Notes: a model not told the origin generated them from the letters alone. DNA of 64,000 bases from an uncultured Pelagibacteraceae bacterium (GCA_902569975.1 CACFWD010000005.1:1-64000), one strand, 5' to 3'; positions 17,349 through 27,009 are shown, counted from the stretch's first letter. A program made the numbers and translations.

Positions 17349-18224
17349 ATGAAAATTATTGATACCACAACTTATTTTGAGGAAAGTATGATGATGGATA
17401 TAAGATTTAATATTCTGAATTCTTATGTAGATAAATTTATAGTTTGTGAAAGCTTGTATACTCACAGCGGTAAAAAAAAAGAGATAAATTTTGACGTAAA
17501 TGATTACCCAAAATTTAAAAATAAAATAACTCATTTAATTTTAAAAGATGAACCAAATGATTTAAATAAAAATGAAAATATATCTGTCAAAGATAAAAGA
17601 TTGAACAGTATCTATAGGATAAGAGATCAAAGAAATTATATTAAGATTTTTTTAAATGAATTTTCACCTGAGGATTACATTATTTATAGTGATAATGATG
17701 AAATTCCAAATTTGGAAAAATTTGATTTTAAAACAAACAAAAAAAAATTTGTAATTTTCAATCAACAAATATTTTATTATAAACTTAACTTAACTTTACC
17801 TAATTTAAATTGGTATGGTTCTAAAGCATGTAAACTGAAATATCTGAAAAGTGTGGATTTTTTGAGAAATATAAAAAATAAAGAATATTCTTATTTGAGA
17901 TTAGATACTATCTTTTCAGACAAAAAACAAAATAGCGTTAAACTCGTAGAAAACGGCGGATGGCATTTTTCAAATTTAAAAACTCATAAAGATCTTGAAA
18001 AAAAATATCTTAATGATGAAAATCATGCTGAGTATGAATTAAAAAATAATTCATTAAAAAAAATTCAAGAAAATATTAATAGAAAAGTAGTACCATATAA
18101 TTATCAAGCTAAAAAAGATTCACTTGATAGATTTAATGAAACTAGCTTAACAAAAGTAGATATAAACATCTTACCTGAATATATAAAAAAAAATATTGAT
18201 AAGTATAAAGATTGGATAGTTTGA
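17349..18224 (+). CDS. GT17-family glycosyltransferase
   Basis: A 291-residue protein of glycosyltransferase family 17, the group of beta-1,4-N-acetylglucosaminyltransferase-like enzymes. It opens MKIIDTTTYFEESMMMDIR, contains KFIVCESLYTHSGKKK and the acidic metal-site region YIIYSDNDEIPNLEKF near residue 120, and GGWHFSNL near 205. It is paralogous to the protein at 49665-50477, with the same order of motifs. It probably adds a sugar to a surface glycan. The downstream glycosyltransferase starts 4 nt after its stop. Confidence 0.82.
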   Translation: MKIIDTTTYFEESMMMDIRFNILNSYVDKFIVCESLYTHSGKKKEINFDVNDYPKFKNKITHLILKDEPNDLNKNENISVKDKRLNSIYRIRDQRNYIKIFLNEFSPEDYIIYSDNDEIPNLEKFDFKTNKKKFVIFNQQIFYYKLNLTLPNLNWYGSKACKLKYLKSVDFLRNIKNKEYSYLRLDTIFSDKKQNSVKLVENGGWHFSNLKTHKDLEKKYLNDENHAEYELKNNSLKKIQENINRKVVPYNYQAKKDSLDRFNETSLTKVDINILPEYIKKNIDKYKDWIV

Positions 18225-18228
18225 TAAA

Positions 18229-19251
18229 ATGAAAAATATAATTTTTTTATCACATGCAGAAAATAATCCCTCAGGAGGAGCAAAAGTTATTTACAGATTT
18301 TCAGAAATAATCGATAGAACAAAAAATTATTCATCAGAAGTTTTACATATAAAAAAAAAGAAGCTATCAAAATTTAAAAATTCATTAAATAAAAAATTGA
18401 ATTTTAAAAAAAATGCTTACTCTGGTTGGCAACTGAAAGAAATTACAAGTGTAAAAAATTTTAAATATGATTGGTTTTATAATAAAATTAAGATTAAAGA
18501 AAATCTTCAATTTGATAGTGAAAAAGACTTTGTCATTTTGCCAGAGATTTTTGCTCATTTTGCTGAAGAACTTCTAATTAAAGAAAATATTCAATATGCA
18601 ATTTTTGTTCAAAATGGATACATTATTGATTCTACGAATAATGATCTGAAACTTTTTAAAGCTTATGATAATGCAAAGTTTGTCTTATCAATTTCTAATG
18701 ACACTACAAAGTGTATTAAATTAAAATTTCCTGGATTAAAAACTAGAATTATAAAAGTTTCATATTCAATTGATTTAGGAAAAATCAATTTTAAAAAAAA
18801 AAAAAATTTAATTACATACATGAGTCGAAAATTACCACAGCATAGCAATTTGGTGACTTCATATTTAAAACCTCGTTTGAATATTAAGTGGAAATTAAAA
18901 AATTTACAAAATCTCTCTGAAAAGGATACTTATGAATACCTAAGAAAATCTAAAATCTTTTTATCTTTTTCAAGTCTAGAGGGTCTTGGACTTCCACCTG
19001 TAGAAGCTGCCTTAGCTGGTAATTATGTGATTGGATATACGGGCGAGGGTGGAAATGAGTACTGGCAAAATCCTTTGTTCACAAGAATAAATTCAGGTGA
19101 AATAAATAAATTTGTATTAAAAATTGTTGAAAAAGTTAATAGAAACACTGAAAAAATGAATTATAAAAAAAATCATCTCAACAAAATTAAGAAAATTTTT
19201 TCAAAAGAAAATGAATTAAAAAATATTAACAAGTTTCTCAATTTAATTTAA
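18229..19251 (+). CDS. glycosyltransferase, GT4-like (GT-B)
   Basis: A 340-residue GT-B protein beginning MKNIIFLSHAENNPSGGAKV, with a nucleotide-sugar-binding C-terminal part SKIFLSFSSLEGLGLPPVEAALAGNYVIGYTGEGG that has the Glu-rich ExxGxxxxEA pattern of family 4. Two Lys-rich stretches reflect A+T bias. It forms a two-gene unit with the GT17 gene and faces tauC convergently with a 13-nt gap. Donor and acceptor are unknown. Confidence 0.75.
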   Translation: MKNIIFLSHAENNPSGGAKVIYRFSEIIDRTKNYSSEVLHIKKKKLSKFKNSLNKKLNFKKNAYSGWQLKEITSVKNFKYDWFYNKIKIKENLQFDSEKDFVILPEIFAHFAEELLIKENIQYAIFVQNGYIIDSTNNDLKLFKAYDNAKFVLSISNDTTKCIKLKFPGLKTRIIKVSYSIDLGKINFKKKKNLITYMSRKLPQHSNLVTSYLKPRLNIKWKLKNLQNLSEKDTYEYLRKSKIFLSFSSLEGLGLPPVEAALAGNYVIGYTGEGGNEYWQNPLFTRINSGEINKFVLKIVEKVNRNTEKMNYKKNHLNKIKKIFSKENELKNINKFLNLI

Positions 19252-19264
19252 TTAAGATTTAAAA

Positions 19265-21190
19265 TTAACCTTTTCCACGCCAAGGAATATATTTGTCAAT
19301 AAGTTTTCTTAAAGTTATATCAAATAATAAACCCAGCATTCCCATGATGAAAATTGTGATCCAAATTACCTCATATTGAAAATATTTTTTTGCAACATTT
19401 TCAACGAACCCAATACCAGTTGTTCCAGCTAAAAATTCAGCAGCGACTAAAGTTCCCCAGCACATACCAACAGCAACTCTAATTCCAGTTAAGATTTCAG
19501 GAAGAGAATTTGGAAATATTACATATCTTAAAATTTGTTTTTTTGATGCTCCCAAGGAGTGAGCAGCATGTATTTTTGAAAGTTGAGTACCAGAAGCCCC
19601 AGCTCTTGCTGAAATTATCATAATAGATAATGAAACCATGAATAAAAGAAAAACTTTTCCAGTATTATCAATTCCTAATACTGAAATAATTAGTGGTGCC
19701 CAAGCTAAAGGGGGGACAGGTCTATAGAGTTCAATTAAAGGATCAAAAAAGCCTTTAGCAAATCTGTTTAAACCCATGAATAGTCCTAAAGGAACACCAA
19801 TAATAATTCCAAAAACTAATCCTAAGAAAACTCTCATAAAAGAGTCCCAAATATGTCCATAAGGAACCGGAATCTTTAATAAATTAAAATCACCAGTTAC
19901 AACTTTAAGAACCCCTCCTTTAAAGTTTTGTTCTACCACTCCATCTTTTGTGTGAATTGGATATTCACCTGGCAAAATATCTGCAATCCAATCAGGCAAA
20001 ATAAAACCAACTACATTACTTAAATCAACCATTTTAATCCATAGGAGAGGAATATCCTTATAACCAACACTTGGTTTTGACATTAAAATAAATTTATTGA
20101 ATGTATCTGATGGTTTTGGAAGCCATCTACCTGAACCTTGCTCTGAACAGCTCGATCCACTAGCAACAATTGTTCCAGCAGGAAATAAAAAGATATCTAT
20201 AAATCTTAATCCACCTTGAGCTTTTAATTGTGCATTATCAAATTTTACAATAGCACTTTGCATTTTATCTAAAGCATTTGGCGGATATATACTCGCAAAT
20301 TCTATTCTTCTCGCAATTTTTACAATATTTTTAGCATAGGTTGATGCTACTTCCTCACTATCGTTCAAGTCTTTTCTGAAAGTTTTAACACTATCTTTAA
20401 TTTCTTTTATTTTATTTTTAAATTGAGGATTATGGTTTCGTAATTTGAAAAACTCTTCACTAATCAAATTTAATTCTTGAGCTGCAGCATGAAATTTTAA
20501 TCCTCTATTTGTTGCTGGAATAAGAGGTACCTCTAATGTATTTTCTATAGATCCTGATCCAGCATTGACTTTGGTAATCCCCCAACCACCTTCTTCATTT
20601 ACCGCTTGAAGTCTCTTATTCAATTCCTGTTCAGTTTCTAGAGGATAATCAGGTTTTTGAAAATTTTCTGTTAGTAGGTTAATTTTACTTGTGATATTAA
20701 TTATTTTTTGCTTCGTCTCATTTTCAAGTAAATCCTCATTAGTTAATAGAGGTATTAGTTGATTTGTTTTAATAATAAATCCTTCTAAAATTGATTTATG
20801 TTGAGTGCTAATTTCTTCTGAGCTTTTTATTTCTTCAAGAATTAATTTTAGATTTTTATTTTCTTTTTTAATTTGTGAAGTACTTTTTAGCTCTCTTTCT
20901 TCAATAGGAAATTGATATTTAAGCCCAAGTAAAGAGTCATTTACTTTTGCTACTTGACATAGTTCATTTGCTGATTTTGGATAAAAACCTTTTGCAATAT
21001 CCCAAGAATAATAAAGCCACACTAAAAGAATAAAACTACTTCCAACAATAACCCAATGGGTACCACCTAATGCTCTTTCAGGGTTACCAAAAACAGCATC
21101 AATTTTTTCAGTTTTAATTAACCTTCTTCCATAGAAGATACAGCCAATGATAGAAAATAATATTAAAAAAGTTACTATTTGAGTTAGCAT
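19265..21190 (-). CDS. tauC: TauC-type ABC permease with a very long N-terminal extension
   Basis: A 641-residue permease, more than twice the usual 250-280 of TauC/SsuC. TM segments lie near residues 5-20 and 46-65, then a soluble stretch of about 370 residues containing charged helical repeats (residues 110-280), then the normal core from about 435: FGIIIGVPLGLFMGL, LYRPVPPLAWAPLIIS and the EAA loop AHSLGASKKQILRYVIFP. The extension would be periplasmic if the two early TMs hold. It abuts the ATPase gene with no gap. Taurine specificity is inferred from neighbours. Confidence 0.82.
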   Translation of the reverse strand: MLTQIVTFLILFSIIGCIFYGRRLIKTEKIDAVFGNPERALGGTHWVIVGSSFILLVWLYYSWDIAKGFYPKSANELCQVAKVNDSLLGLKYQFPIEERELKSTSQIKKENKNLKLILEEIKSSEEISTQHKSILEGFIIKTNQLIPLLTNEDLLENETKQKIINITSKINLLTENFQKPDYPLETEQELNKRLQAVNEEGGWGITKVNAGSGSIENTLEVPLIPATNRGLKFHAAAQELNLISEEFFKLRNHNPQFKNKIKEIKDSVKTFRKDLNDSEEVASTYAKNIVKIARRIEFASIYPPNALDKMQSAIVKFDNAQLKAQGGLRFIDIFLFPAGTIVASGSSCSEQGSGRWLPKPSDTFNKFILMSKPSVGYKDIPLLWIKMVDLSNVVGFILPDWIADILPGEYPIHTKDGVVEQNFKGGVLKVVTGDFNLLKIPVPYGHIWDSFMRVFLGLVFGIIIGVPLGLFMGLNRFAKGFFDPLIELYRPVPPLAWAPLIISVLGIDNTGKVFLLFMVSLSIMIISARAGASGTQLSKIHAAHSLGASKKQILRYVIFPNSLPEILTGIRVAVGMCWGTLVAAEFLAGTTGIGFVENVAKKYFQYEVIWITIFIMGMLGLLFDITLRKLIDKYIPWRGKG

Positions 21191-21988
21191 TTAAATATCT
21201 TTACCCATAATTTCTTCTTCCATATTCCAAATCATTTCTAATATTTCTTCTCGTTTAGCAGAAAAGTCTTTATCTTTTTTAATTTCTCTTAAGTCTCCTT
21301 TTAATCCCATGGAGGCAAAAGGAAGATTGTATTCTTTATGTATTCTACCTGGTCTAGGAGCCATCACATAAAGCCTTTCACCAAGCAGCAGGGCTTCCTC
21401 AACTGAGTGAGTTATTAAAATAATTGTTTTTCCAGTTTCTTTCCAAATTTTAAGAACTAAAGACTGCATCTTTTCTCTTGTTAAAGCATCAAGAGCTCCG
21501 AGTGGTTCGTCCATTAATATTAAATCAGGATCGTTTATAAGACATCTTGCAAGAGCAACTCTTTGCTGCATACCCCCAGACAACTGATAAGTTGGAGTAT
21601 TCCCAAATCCTTTAAGACCTACAATTTCTAACCATTCATCAACTTTTTTTTGTGTTTCTTCTGGATCTTTTTTTTTCATTCTTAATCCAAAATTCACATT
21701 TTCTGCTACAGTTAACCACTCAAACAAAGCTCCCTGCTGAAAAACCATACCTCTTTCAACGCCTGGTCCATCAATTTCATTGTTATTTAAAGTAATGCTG
21801 CCGGAAGTTGGCTTAATAAATCCAGCAGTGATGTTTAATAAAGTTGTTTTTCCACACCCAGAAGGTCCTAGAACTGTTAATAGTTCTCCTTTTTTAAGTG
21901 TGAAATTTAAGTCTTTCAATGCATGAACAGTTTCTCCTTTTGGAGTTTTAAAAATCATATTTAGATTTTGAGAAATTAGATCACTCAT
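21191..21988 (-). CDS. tauB: TauB-type ABC ATPase
   Basis: A 265-residue nitrate/sulfonate/taurine-family ATPase. Walker A GPSGCGKTT is at 41-49, the Q-loop in MVFQQGALFEW, signature LSGGM at 136-140, Walker B LILMDEP at 157-162 and the switch His in LITHSVEEA. The end KRLEEI-like tail is short, with no TOBE domain, as usual for this family. It lies between tauC (no gap) and an intrinsic terminator that separates it from the binding-protein gene. Confidence 0.85.
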   Translation of the reverse strand: MSDLISQNLNMIFKTPKGETVHALKDLNFTLKKGELLTVLGPSGCGKTTLLNITAGFIKPTSGSITLNNNEIDGPGVERGMVFQQGALFEWLTVAENVNFGLRMKKKDPEETQKKVDEWLEIVGLKGFGNTPTYQLSGGMQQRVALARCLINDPDLILMDEPLGALDALTREKMQSLVLKIWKETGKTIILITHSVEEALLLGERLYVMAPRPGRIHKEYNLPFASMGLKGDLREIKKDKDFSAKREEILEMIWNMEEEIMGKDI

Positions 21989-22011
21989 AAAATTTTAATT
22001 GAATTTCTTTT

Positions 22012-22050
22012 AAAAAAATAGGCACCAATTTATTAAATTGGCGCCTATTT
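22012..22050 (-). terminator. strong intrinsic terminator after the TauA-like gene
   Basis: On the minus strand, AAATAGGCGCCAATTT pairs with AAATTGGTGCCTATTT over a 3-nt loop (16 bp with one G-U), directly followed by a run of U. It sits between the binding-protein stop at 22070 and the ATPase start at 21988, so it should attenuate transcription into tauB-tauC. Confidence 0.88.
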
Positions 22051-22069
22051 AATTTTAATCTCCTATAGA

Positions 22070-23011
22070 TTATAAAGGTAAGAAACTTGTATCCACGTTT
22101 CCTCTAGGAGTACCCATACCCTCTAGGAATTTATGAAGGTTTCCGCTCTCCATTGACTCTTTAGTTTCTTCTGGAGTTAAGAATTTCATTCCGGCTAAAG
22201 TTTCTTTCAAGTCAGCAACTTTCATTTCAGAAGCTTTAGATAATGCATTTACGTCATGTTTGCCTGCATGATATCTTGCATTAGCTTCATGAGTAACTTC
22301 TACGAAAGTTCTAAGCATTCCTGGATTTTCCTTCATAAACTTTGTAGTTACCGAAGTAATATCTATACCCAAGATACCAGCATCTCTAGCTTCTTGAACA
22401 GTTAATACTTTTGTTCCAACTGCAAGAGCTGCTTTAATTGAATTACCACCAAATAAACATGCCATTACAACATCACCGCTAACTAATGCAGCAGCTCCTT
22501 CTTCAGGATCCATTTGAATGATATCCATTTTATTTCTATCAGCTCCAATTACTTTCATACTTTCATCGAAAACATACTCAGCCATTGTTCCAAGTGGAAC
22601 AGCAACTTTTTTACCTTCAAGTTCAGAACCATTAGCTTTTGTGATACCGGAAGCGTTGGAAGTAACGCAAGTTGTTCCTCCCATTCCATATTCCATAGCA
22701 ACATCAACTAATTTAATTGGTGCCTTAGATTTAACAGCATTAATAAAAGGCACTAAACCTTGTGAGTAAGAAATATCAATATCTCCTGCTAACATAGCAT
22801 CAGTCATAGCTCCACCATTAGTGAAGTTTGTCCATTTAACTGGAACACCTAAAGCTTTTGAATAATTCTTTTTAATCATGTCTTCTAGATTTGGACTTGG
22901 CCATTCTAGAAAGTAAGCAACTCTAACTTCATTAGCAGCAGAATTGGCTGTGCTAACACTTAAGTTAAGCGCTACGAAACATCCTAAAAGAAAACTAACT
23001 ATTTTTTTCAT
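22070..23011 (-). CDS. tauA: TauA-type substrate-binding protein
   Basis: A 313-residue periplasmic binding protein of the SsuA/TauA/NMT1 class. The signal peptide MKKIVSFLLGCFVALNLSVSTANSA is followed by VRVAYFLEWPSPNLEDM; later come the ligand-site segments DISYSQGLVPFINAVK and AVPLGTMAEYVFDESMK. The family binds taurine, sulfonates or similar small anions; which one cannot be read off, but the neighbouring aminotransferase and alanine dehydrogenase favour taurine. It is first in the importer operon and divergent from the aminotransferase gene. Confidence 0.82.
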   Translation of the reverse strand: MKKIVSFLLGCFVALNLSVSTANSAANEVRVAYFLEWPSPNLEDMIKKNYSKALGVPVKWTNFTNGGAMTDAMLAGDIDISYSQGLVPFINAVKSKAPIKLVDVAMEYGMGGTTCVTSNASGITKANGSELEGKKVAVPLGTMAEYVFDESMKVIGADRNKMDIIQMDPEEGAAALVSGDVVMACLFGGNSIKAALAVGTKVLTVQEARDAGILGIDITSVTTKFMKENPGMLRTFVEVTHEANARYHAGKHDVNALSKASEMKVADLKETLAGMKFLTPEETKESMESGNLHKFLEGMGTPRGNVDTSFLPL

Positions 23012-23061
23012 TTAACATCTCCGTTGTTTATTTATATATAAATTAACTTATTTAATTTGAA

Positions 23062-23079
23062 TTTTACTACGAAGTAAAA
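23062..23079. promoter_or_regulatory. inverted repeat in the tauA/aminotransferase divergent gap
   Basis: TTTTACT and AGTAAAA form a perfect 7-bp inverted repeat with a 4-nt centre, in the 177-bp gap between two divergent genes. A TTGACA-like -35 on the minus strand lies close by (23112-23117 in reverse complement) without a well-spaced -10. It could be an operator or a small leader hairpin. Confidence 0.35.
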
Positions 23080-23188
23080 CAAAAAAAAATGATCATACAA
23101 TCTCTAGTTGTGTCAATAATGTTGTAGTTAATGTATTATTTTTAGTCTAAAGAGAATTTAGATTTTAATTTTAAAAAAAATAATTTTT

Positions 23189-24535
23189 ATGAGTTCAGAA
23201 AAAAGAACATCAGTACCTAATTCACTTAACGAACATTGGATGCCGTTTACATCTAATAAGGATTTCAAAGAAAATCCAAAATTAATTGTTGAGGCAAAAG
23301 GTGTTTATTTAAAAAATCATCATGGCAAAACACAAATTGATGCCAGCTCAGGATTATTCTGTAATCCATTAGGACATGGAAGAAAAGAGATTATAGAGGC
23401 AATAACAAATCAATTAAACACTCTTGATTATTGTCAGCCATTTCAACAAGGTTTTGGTGGTTCATTTGAATTAGCTACAAGAATTTCAAAACATACACCA
23501 GGAAACTTAAATAAAATTTTTTATACAATATGTGGATCCACGGCAGTTGAGACGGCAATTAAAATTAGTATTGCTTATCATAAAGCGAGAGGTGAAGGTC
23601 AAAGATTTAGATTTGTTGGAAGAGAGCGTGCATATCATGGAATGAATATTGGAGCAACATCAGTAGGTGGTATGATCAACAACGTTAAAGCGTATGCAAG
23701 TGTATTAATGCCAGGTGTCGTTCATATGAGACATACACATTTAGATGAACATAAATATATTTCAGGTCAACCTGAGACAGGAGCTGAGATTGCAAATGAC
23801 TTAGAGAGAATTTGCACTAATTTTGGATCAGAAAATATTGCAGCATGTATTGTAGAGCCTATTGCTGGCTCAACTGGAACTTTAGTTCCACCAGTTGGAT
23901 ATTTACAAAGACTGAGAGAACTTTGTGACAAACATAAAATACTTTTAATTTTTGATGAAGTTATTACTGGTTGGGGAAGAACTGGTTCAGCGTTTGGAGC
24001 ACAAGAGTTTGGTGTAACACCTGATATAATGACAATGGCAAAAGCAACAACTAATGGAATAGTTCCATTTGGTGTAGTTGCTTGTAAAGAAGAAATTTAT
24101 GACGCTGTCATGGATAATTCTCCAAAAGGTGCGATAGAATTATTTCATGGATATACTTACTCTGGTATTCCAGTTTCAGTAGCCGCAGCATTAGCAGTTC
24201 AAGATATTTTTGAAAAAGAGGATATTTTTAACAGAGCAAAAGATCTTGCTCCTTATTTTCAAGAGGGTCTATTTTCTCTTAAAGATATTGATGTTGTTGA
24301 TAATATAAGAGGTTACGGAATGATGGGTGGTATAGATATTAAAACTGATGGAAGACCAGGTAAAGCGGGTTTAGCTACTTTCAAACATTGTTATGATGCT
24401 GGAGTAAATTTCAAAGCTACTGGTGATTGTTTAATTATAGCACCAATGTTTATTTGTGAAAAAAAACATATTGATGAAATTATTGAAAAATTAAGAACTG
24501 GAATAACTAATTACGCAAAAAGTAAAAAGAATTAA
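23189..24535 (+). CDS. class III omega-amino-acid:pyruvate aminotransferase, candidate taurine transaminase
   Basis: A 448-residue PLP enzyme of the class III group. The N-terminus NEHWMPFTSNKDF is typical of omega-amino-acid:pyruvate aminotransferases; DASSGLFCNPLGHGR, YTICGSTAVETAIK, the PLP-binding Asp in IFDEVITGWGRTG and the Schiff-base Lys in MAKATTNG are visible. With tauABC divergent and alanine dehydrogenase downstream, taurine:pyruvate aminotransferase (Tpa) is a good candidate; beta-alanine or GABA are alternatives. No good ribosome binding site precedes the ATG. Confidence 0.8.
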   Translation: MSSEKRTSVPNSLNEHWMPFTSNKDFKENPKLIVEAKGVYLKNHHGKTQIDASSGLFCNPLGHGRKEIIEAITNQLNTLDYCQPFQQGFGGSFELATRISKHTPGNLNKIFYTICGSTAVETAIKISIAYHKARGEGQRFRFVGRERAYHGMNIGATSVGGMINNVKAYASVLMPGVVHMRHTHLDEHKYISGQPETGAEIANDLERICTNFGSENIAACIVEPIAGSTGTLVPPVGYLQRLRELCDKHKILLIFDEVITGWGRTGSAFGAQEFGVTPDIMTMAKATTNGIVPFGVVACKEEIYDAVMDNSPKGAIELFHGYTYSGIPVSVAAALAVQDIFEKEDIFNRAKDLAPYFQEGLFSLKDIDVVDNIRGYGMMGGIDIKTDGRPGKAGLATFKHCYDAGVNFKATGDCLIIAPMFICEKKHIDEIIEKLRTGITNYAKSKKN

Positions 24536-24544
24536 ATTTCGTTA

Positions 24545-25657
24545 ATGAGAATTGGCGTACCTAAAGAAATTAAATCACAAGAAAATAGAATAGGTTTAAC
24601 ACCTGAAAGTGTAAAAACTTTAGTTTCAGAAGGTCATGAAGTTTTAGTCGAAAACAATGGTGGTTTCGAAGCAGGTTTTGAAAATGATCAATATATAAAT
24701 GCTGGAGCAAAAATTGTTAATAAAGCTTCTGATATTTTTAATGATGCAGAAATAATTGTAAAAGTTAAAGAACCTCAGAAAGTGGAAATAGACATGATCA
24801 AAGAAAATCAAATTGTTTATACTTATCTTCATTTAGCTGCAGCAAAAGAACTTACAGAGGGTTTAATTAAATCGAAAAGTATTAATATTGCATATGAGAC
24901 GGTTACAGATGATAATGGCAGACTCCCATTGCTCGCTCCAATGAGCGCTGTCGCAGGAAGAATGTCAGTTCAAGCAGGAGCACATTGTTTAGAAAAAAAT
25001 CAAAAGGGTAGAGGTCTTTTATTAGGAGGCTCCCCAGGAGTAGAAGGTGGAACGGTAGTAATTTTAGGTGGTGGGGTTGTTGGAGAAAATGCTGCAGTTA
25101 TCGCGGTAGGTCTTCAAGCAAAAGTACATATAGTTGATAAATCAGAAGCAAGATTAAATCAATTGGTCGAAATGTTTGGTGATAAAATAATTCCAGAACA
25201 AAGTGATAAAATAGATTTAAGTAAACTTGTTGCTGAGGCAGATTTATTGGTTGGCGGAGTTTTAATACCTGGCGCGGAAGCACCAAAATTAATAACTAAA
25301 GACATGTTAAAAATAATGAAAAGAGGTTCCGTCATCGTCGATGTTGCAATTGATCAAGGAGGCTGTGTTGAAACAAGTAAACCAACGACTCATGGAGATC
25401 CAACATATATTGTTGATGATATAGTGCATTATTGTGTAGCAAATATGCCAGGAGGTGTTCCTAGAACATCAACTCTTGCATTAAATAATGCAACCTTGCC
25501 TTTTCTAGTCAAACTTGCAAATAAAGGTTATCAAAAAGCTTTAAGCGAAGATAAAAATTTTTTAGCAGGATTAAATGTTCATAAAGGTCATGTGACTTAC
25601 AAAGCTGTTGCTGATGCTTTTGGACATCAATTTGTAGACCCTCTATCTATACTTTGA
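24545..25657 (+). CDS. ald: alanine dehydrogenase
   Basis: A 370-residue NAD-dependent L-alanine dehydrogenase beginning MRIGVPKEIKSQENRIGLTPESV, with the catalytic Lys and His in IVKVKEPQ and TYLHLAAAKE, and the Rossmann motif VILGGGVVGENAA near residue 178. It is 9 nt after the aminotransferase. Regenerating pyruvate from alanine would let the transaminase run continuously, the known role of Ald beside taurine:pyruvate aminotransferase. Its stop nearly touches the following FAD-oxidoreductase gene. Confidence 0.92.
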   Translation: MRIGVPKEIKSQENRIGLTPESVKTLVSEGHEVLVENNGGFEAGFENDQYINAGAKIVNKASDIFNDAEIIVKVKEPQKVEIDMIKENQIVYTYLHLAAAKELTEGLIKSKSINIAYETVTDDNGRLPLLAPMSAVAGRMSVQAGAHCLEKNQKGRGLLLGGSPGVEGGTVVILGGGVVGENAAVIAVGLQAKVHIVDKSEARLNQLVEMFGDKIIPEQSDKIDLSKLVAEADLLVGGVLIPGAEAPKLITKDMLKIMKRGSVIVDVAIDQGGCVETSKPTTHGDPTYIVDDIVHYCVANMPGGVPRTSTLALNNATLPFLVKLANKGYQKALSEDKNFLAGLNVHKGHVTYKAVADAFGHQFVDPLSIL

Positions 25658-25662
25658 TAAGA

Positions 25663-27009
25663 ATGAAAAACATTTATCATTCGGACATTTACAATTTTGA
25701 AAAACCTGTAAATAGTTATTGGGAAGACACTACAAAAGAAAATTTTAATTTAAATAAATTAACTAAAGACATCAATTCTGAAGTAACAATTATTGGTGGA
25801 GGTTACACAGGTTTATTGTGTGCTATAAATTTAATTGAAAAATATAGTTTAGATGTAGTTTTACTCGAAGCAGGAAAAGTTGGATGGGGTGCTTCATCAC
25901 GTAATGGAGGTTTTTGTGCATTTCCACCAATAAAAACAAATTTCAAAAATTTACAGAAAATTTTTGGGAAAGATGAGACAAAAAAATTTTTTAGAAATTC
26001 TGTTGAGGGATCAAATTATACCAAGAGTATAATTAAAGATTATAATATTGATTGTGACGTTTCTGGTGAGTCCAATTTTATTTTGGCTCATCACCCAAAT
26101 AAATTTCAACAAATTAGGGAGCAAGCTGAAATATATAAAAGTGAATTTGGTATTGAAGCTGAAATTTATTCTAAAGAAGAGTTTGATAAAATTGGTCATA
26201 CAGGAACCGAGCAATATGGGGCCCTTTCATATAAACCTGGTTTTGCAATAAATCCTTTAAAATTTGTTAATGGAATTGCAAAGTATGCTTTATCTAAAAA
26301 ATTAAAAATATTTGACCATACTTTAGTAAGTAAAATTGAAAAAAATAATAATTCTTATATTTTAAGAACTAGCGAAGGATCTGTTAATACAAAAAAAATT
26401 GTAGTTGCAACCAATGGATTTTATCAAGAGGGTTTAGTTCCTCAAATGAATTCCAGAATTTTACCAGTAATATCAAATATTATAGTTACAAGAAAATTAA
26501 CAAAAGATGAAATTGATTTACACAATTTTAAAACTTATTCACCGATAATGAATACTAAAAATCTTTTATATTATTACAGGAAGTTACCTGATGATCGTAT
26601 CTTATTTGGCACAAGGGGTGATTTTATTGGAAGCGACCAATCAAATTTTAATAGATCAAAAAAAATGGAAATATTTTTTAAAAACATTTTTCCAGATTGG
26701 TCTAAAATCTCGATAGATTATAGTTGGCGAGGGTTAATTGCTATGTCGCAAAAATTAACTCCATCGATAGGAAAAATTGAAAACGAGGAAATATATTATG
26801 GTTTTGGATATCATGGAGTAGGTGTTAGTACAGCCCCATGGACTGGCAAGCAACTTTCAAAATTAGTTTTATCTTCTAATAGTAAAGATCTAAATATTTC
26901 AAAAATATATAAAGGATTACCTAAAAAATTTATTTTTCCAAGATTAAGAGTGTTTTACTTTAGAATTGCAGTTTTATTCTATATTATAAAAGATAAATTA
27001 AATATGTGA
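25663..27009 (+). CDS. FAD-dependent amine/amino-acid oxidoreductase (DAO family)
   Basis: A 448-residue DAO-superfamily flavoprotein. I start it at the ATG at 25663 (MKNIYHSDIYNFEKPVNSYWED), since the longer TTG reading would overlap ald. The dinucleotide-binding motif VTIIGGGYTGLLCAINL lies near residue 45, and the C-terminal FAD contact YYGFGYHGVGVSTAPWTG is typical of PuuB/OrdL-like amine oxidases. It is 5 nt after ald, so a role in oxidising an amine or amino acid in the same pathway is plausible; the substrate is unknown. Confidence 0.8.
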   Translation: MKNIYHSDIYNFEKPVNSYWEDTTKENFNLNKLTKDINSEVTIIGGGYTGLLCAINLIEKYSLDVVLLEAGKVGWGASSRNGGFCAFPPIKTNFKNLQKIFGKDETKKFFRNSVEGSNYTKSIIKDYNIDCDVSGESNFILAHHPNKFQQIREQAEIYKSEFGIEAEIYSKEEFDKIGHTGTEQYGALSYKPGFAINPLKFVNGIAKYALSKKLKIFDHTLVSKIEKNNNSYILRTSEGSVNTKKIVVATNGFYQEGLVPQMNSRILPVISNIIVTRKLTKDEIDLHNFKTYSPIMNTKNLLYYYRKLPDDRILFGTRGDFIGSDQSNFNRSKKMEIFFKNIFPDWSKISIDYSWRGLIAMSQKLTPSIGKIENEEIYYGFGYHGVGVSTAPWTGKQLSKLVLSSNSKDLNISKIYKGLPKKFIFPRLRVFYFRIAVLFYIIKDKLNM

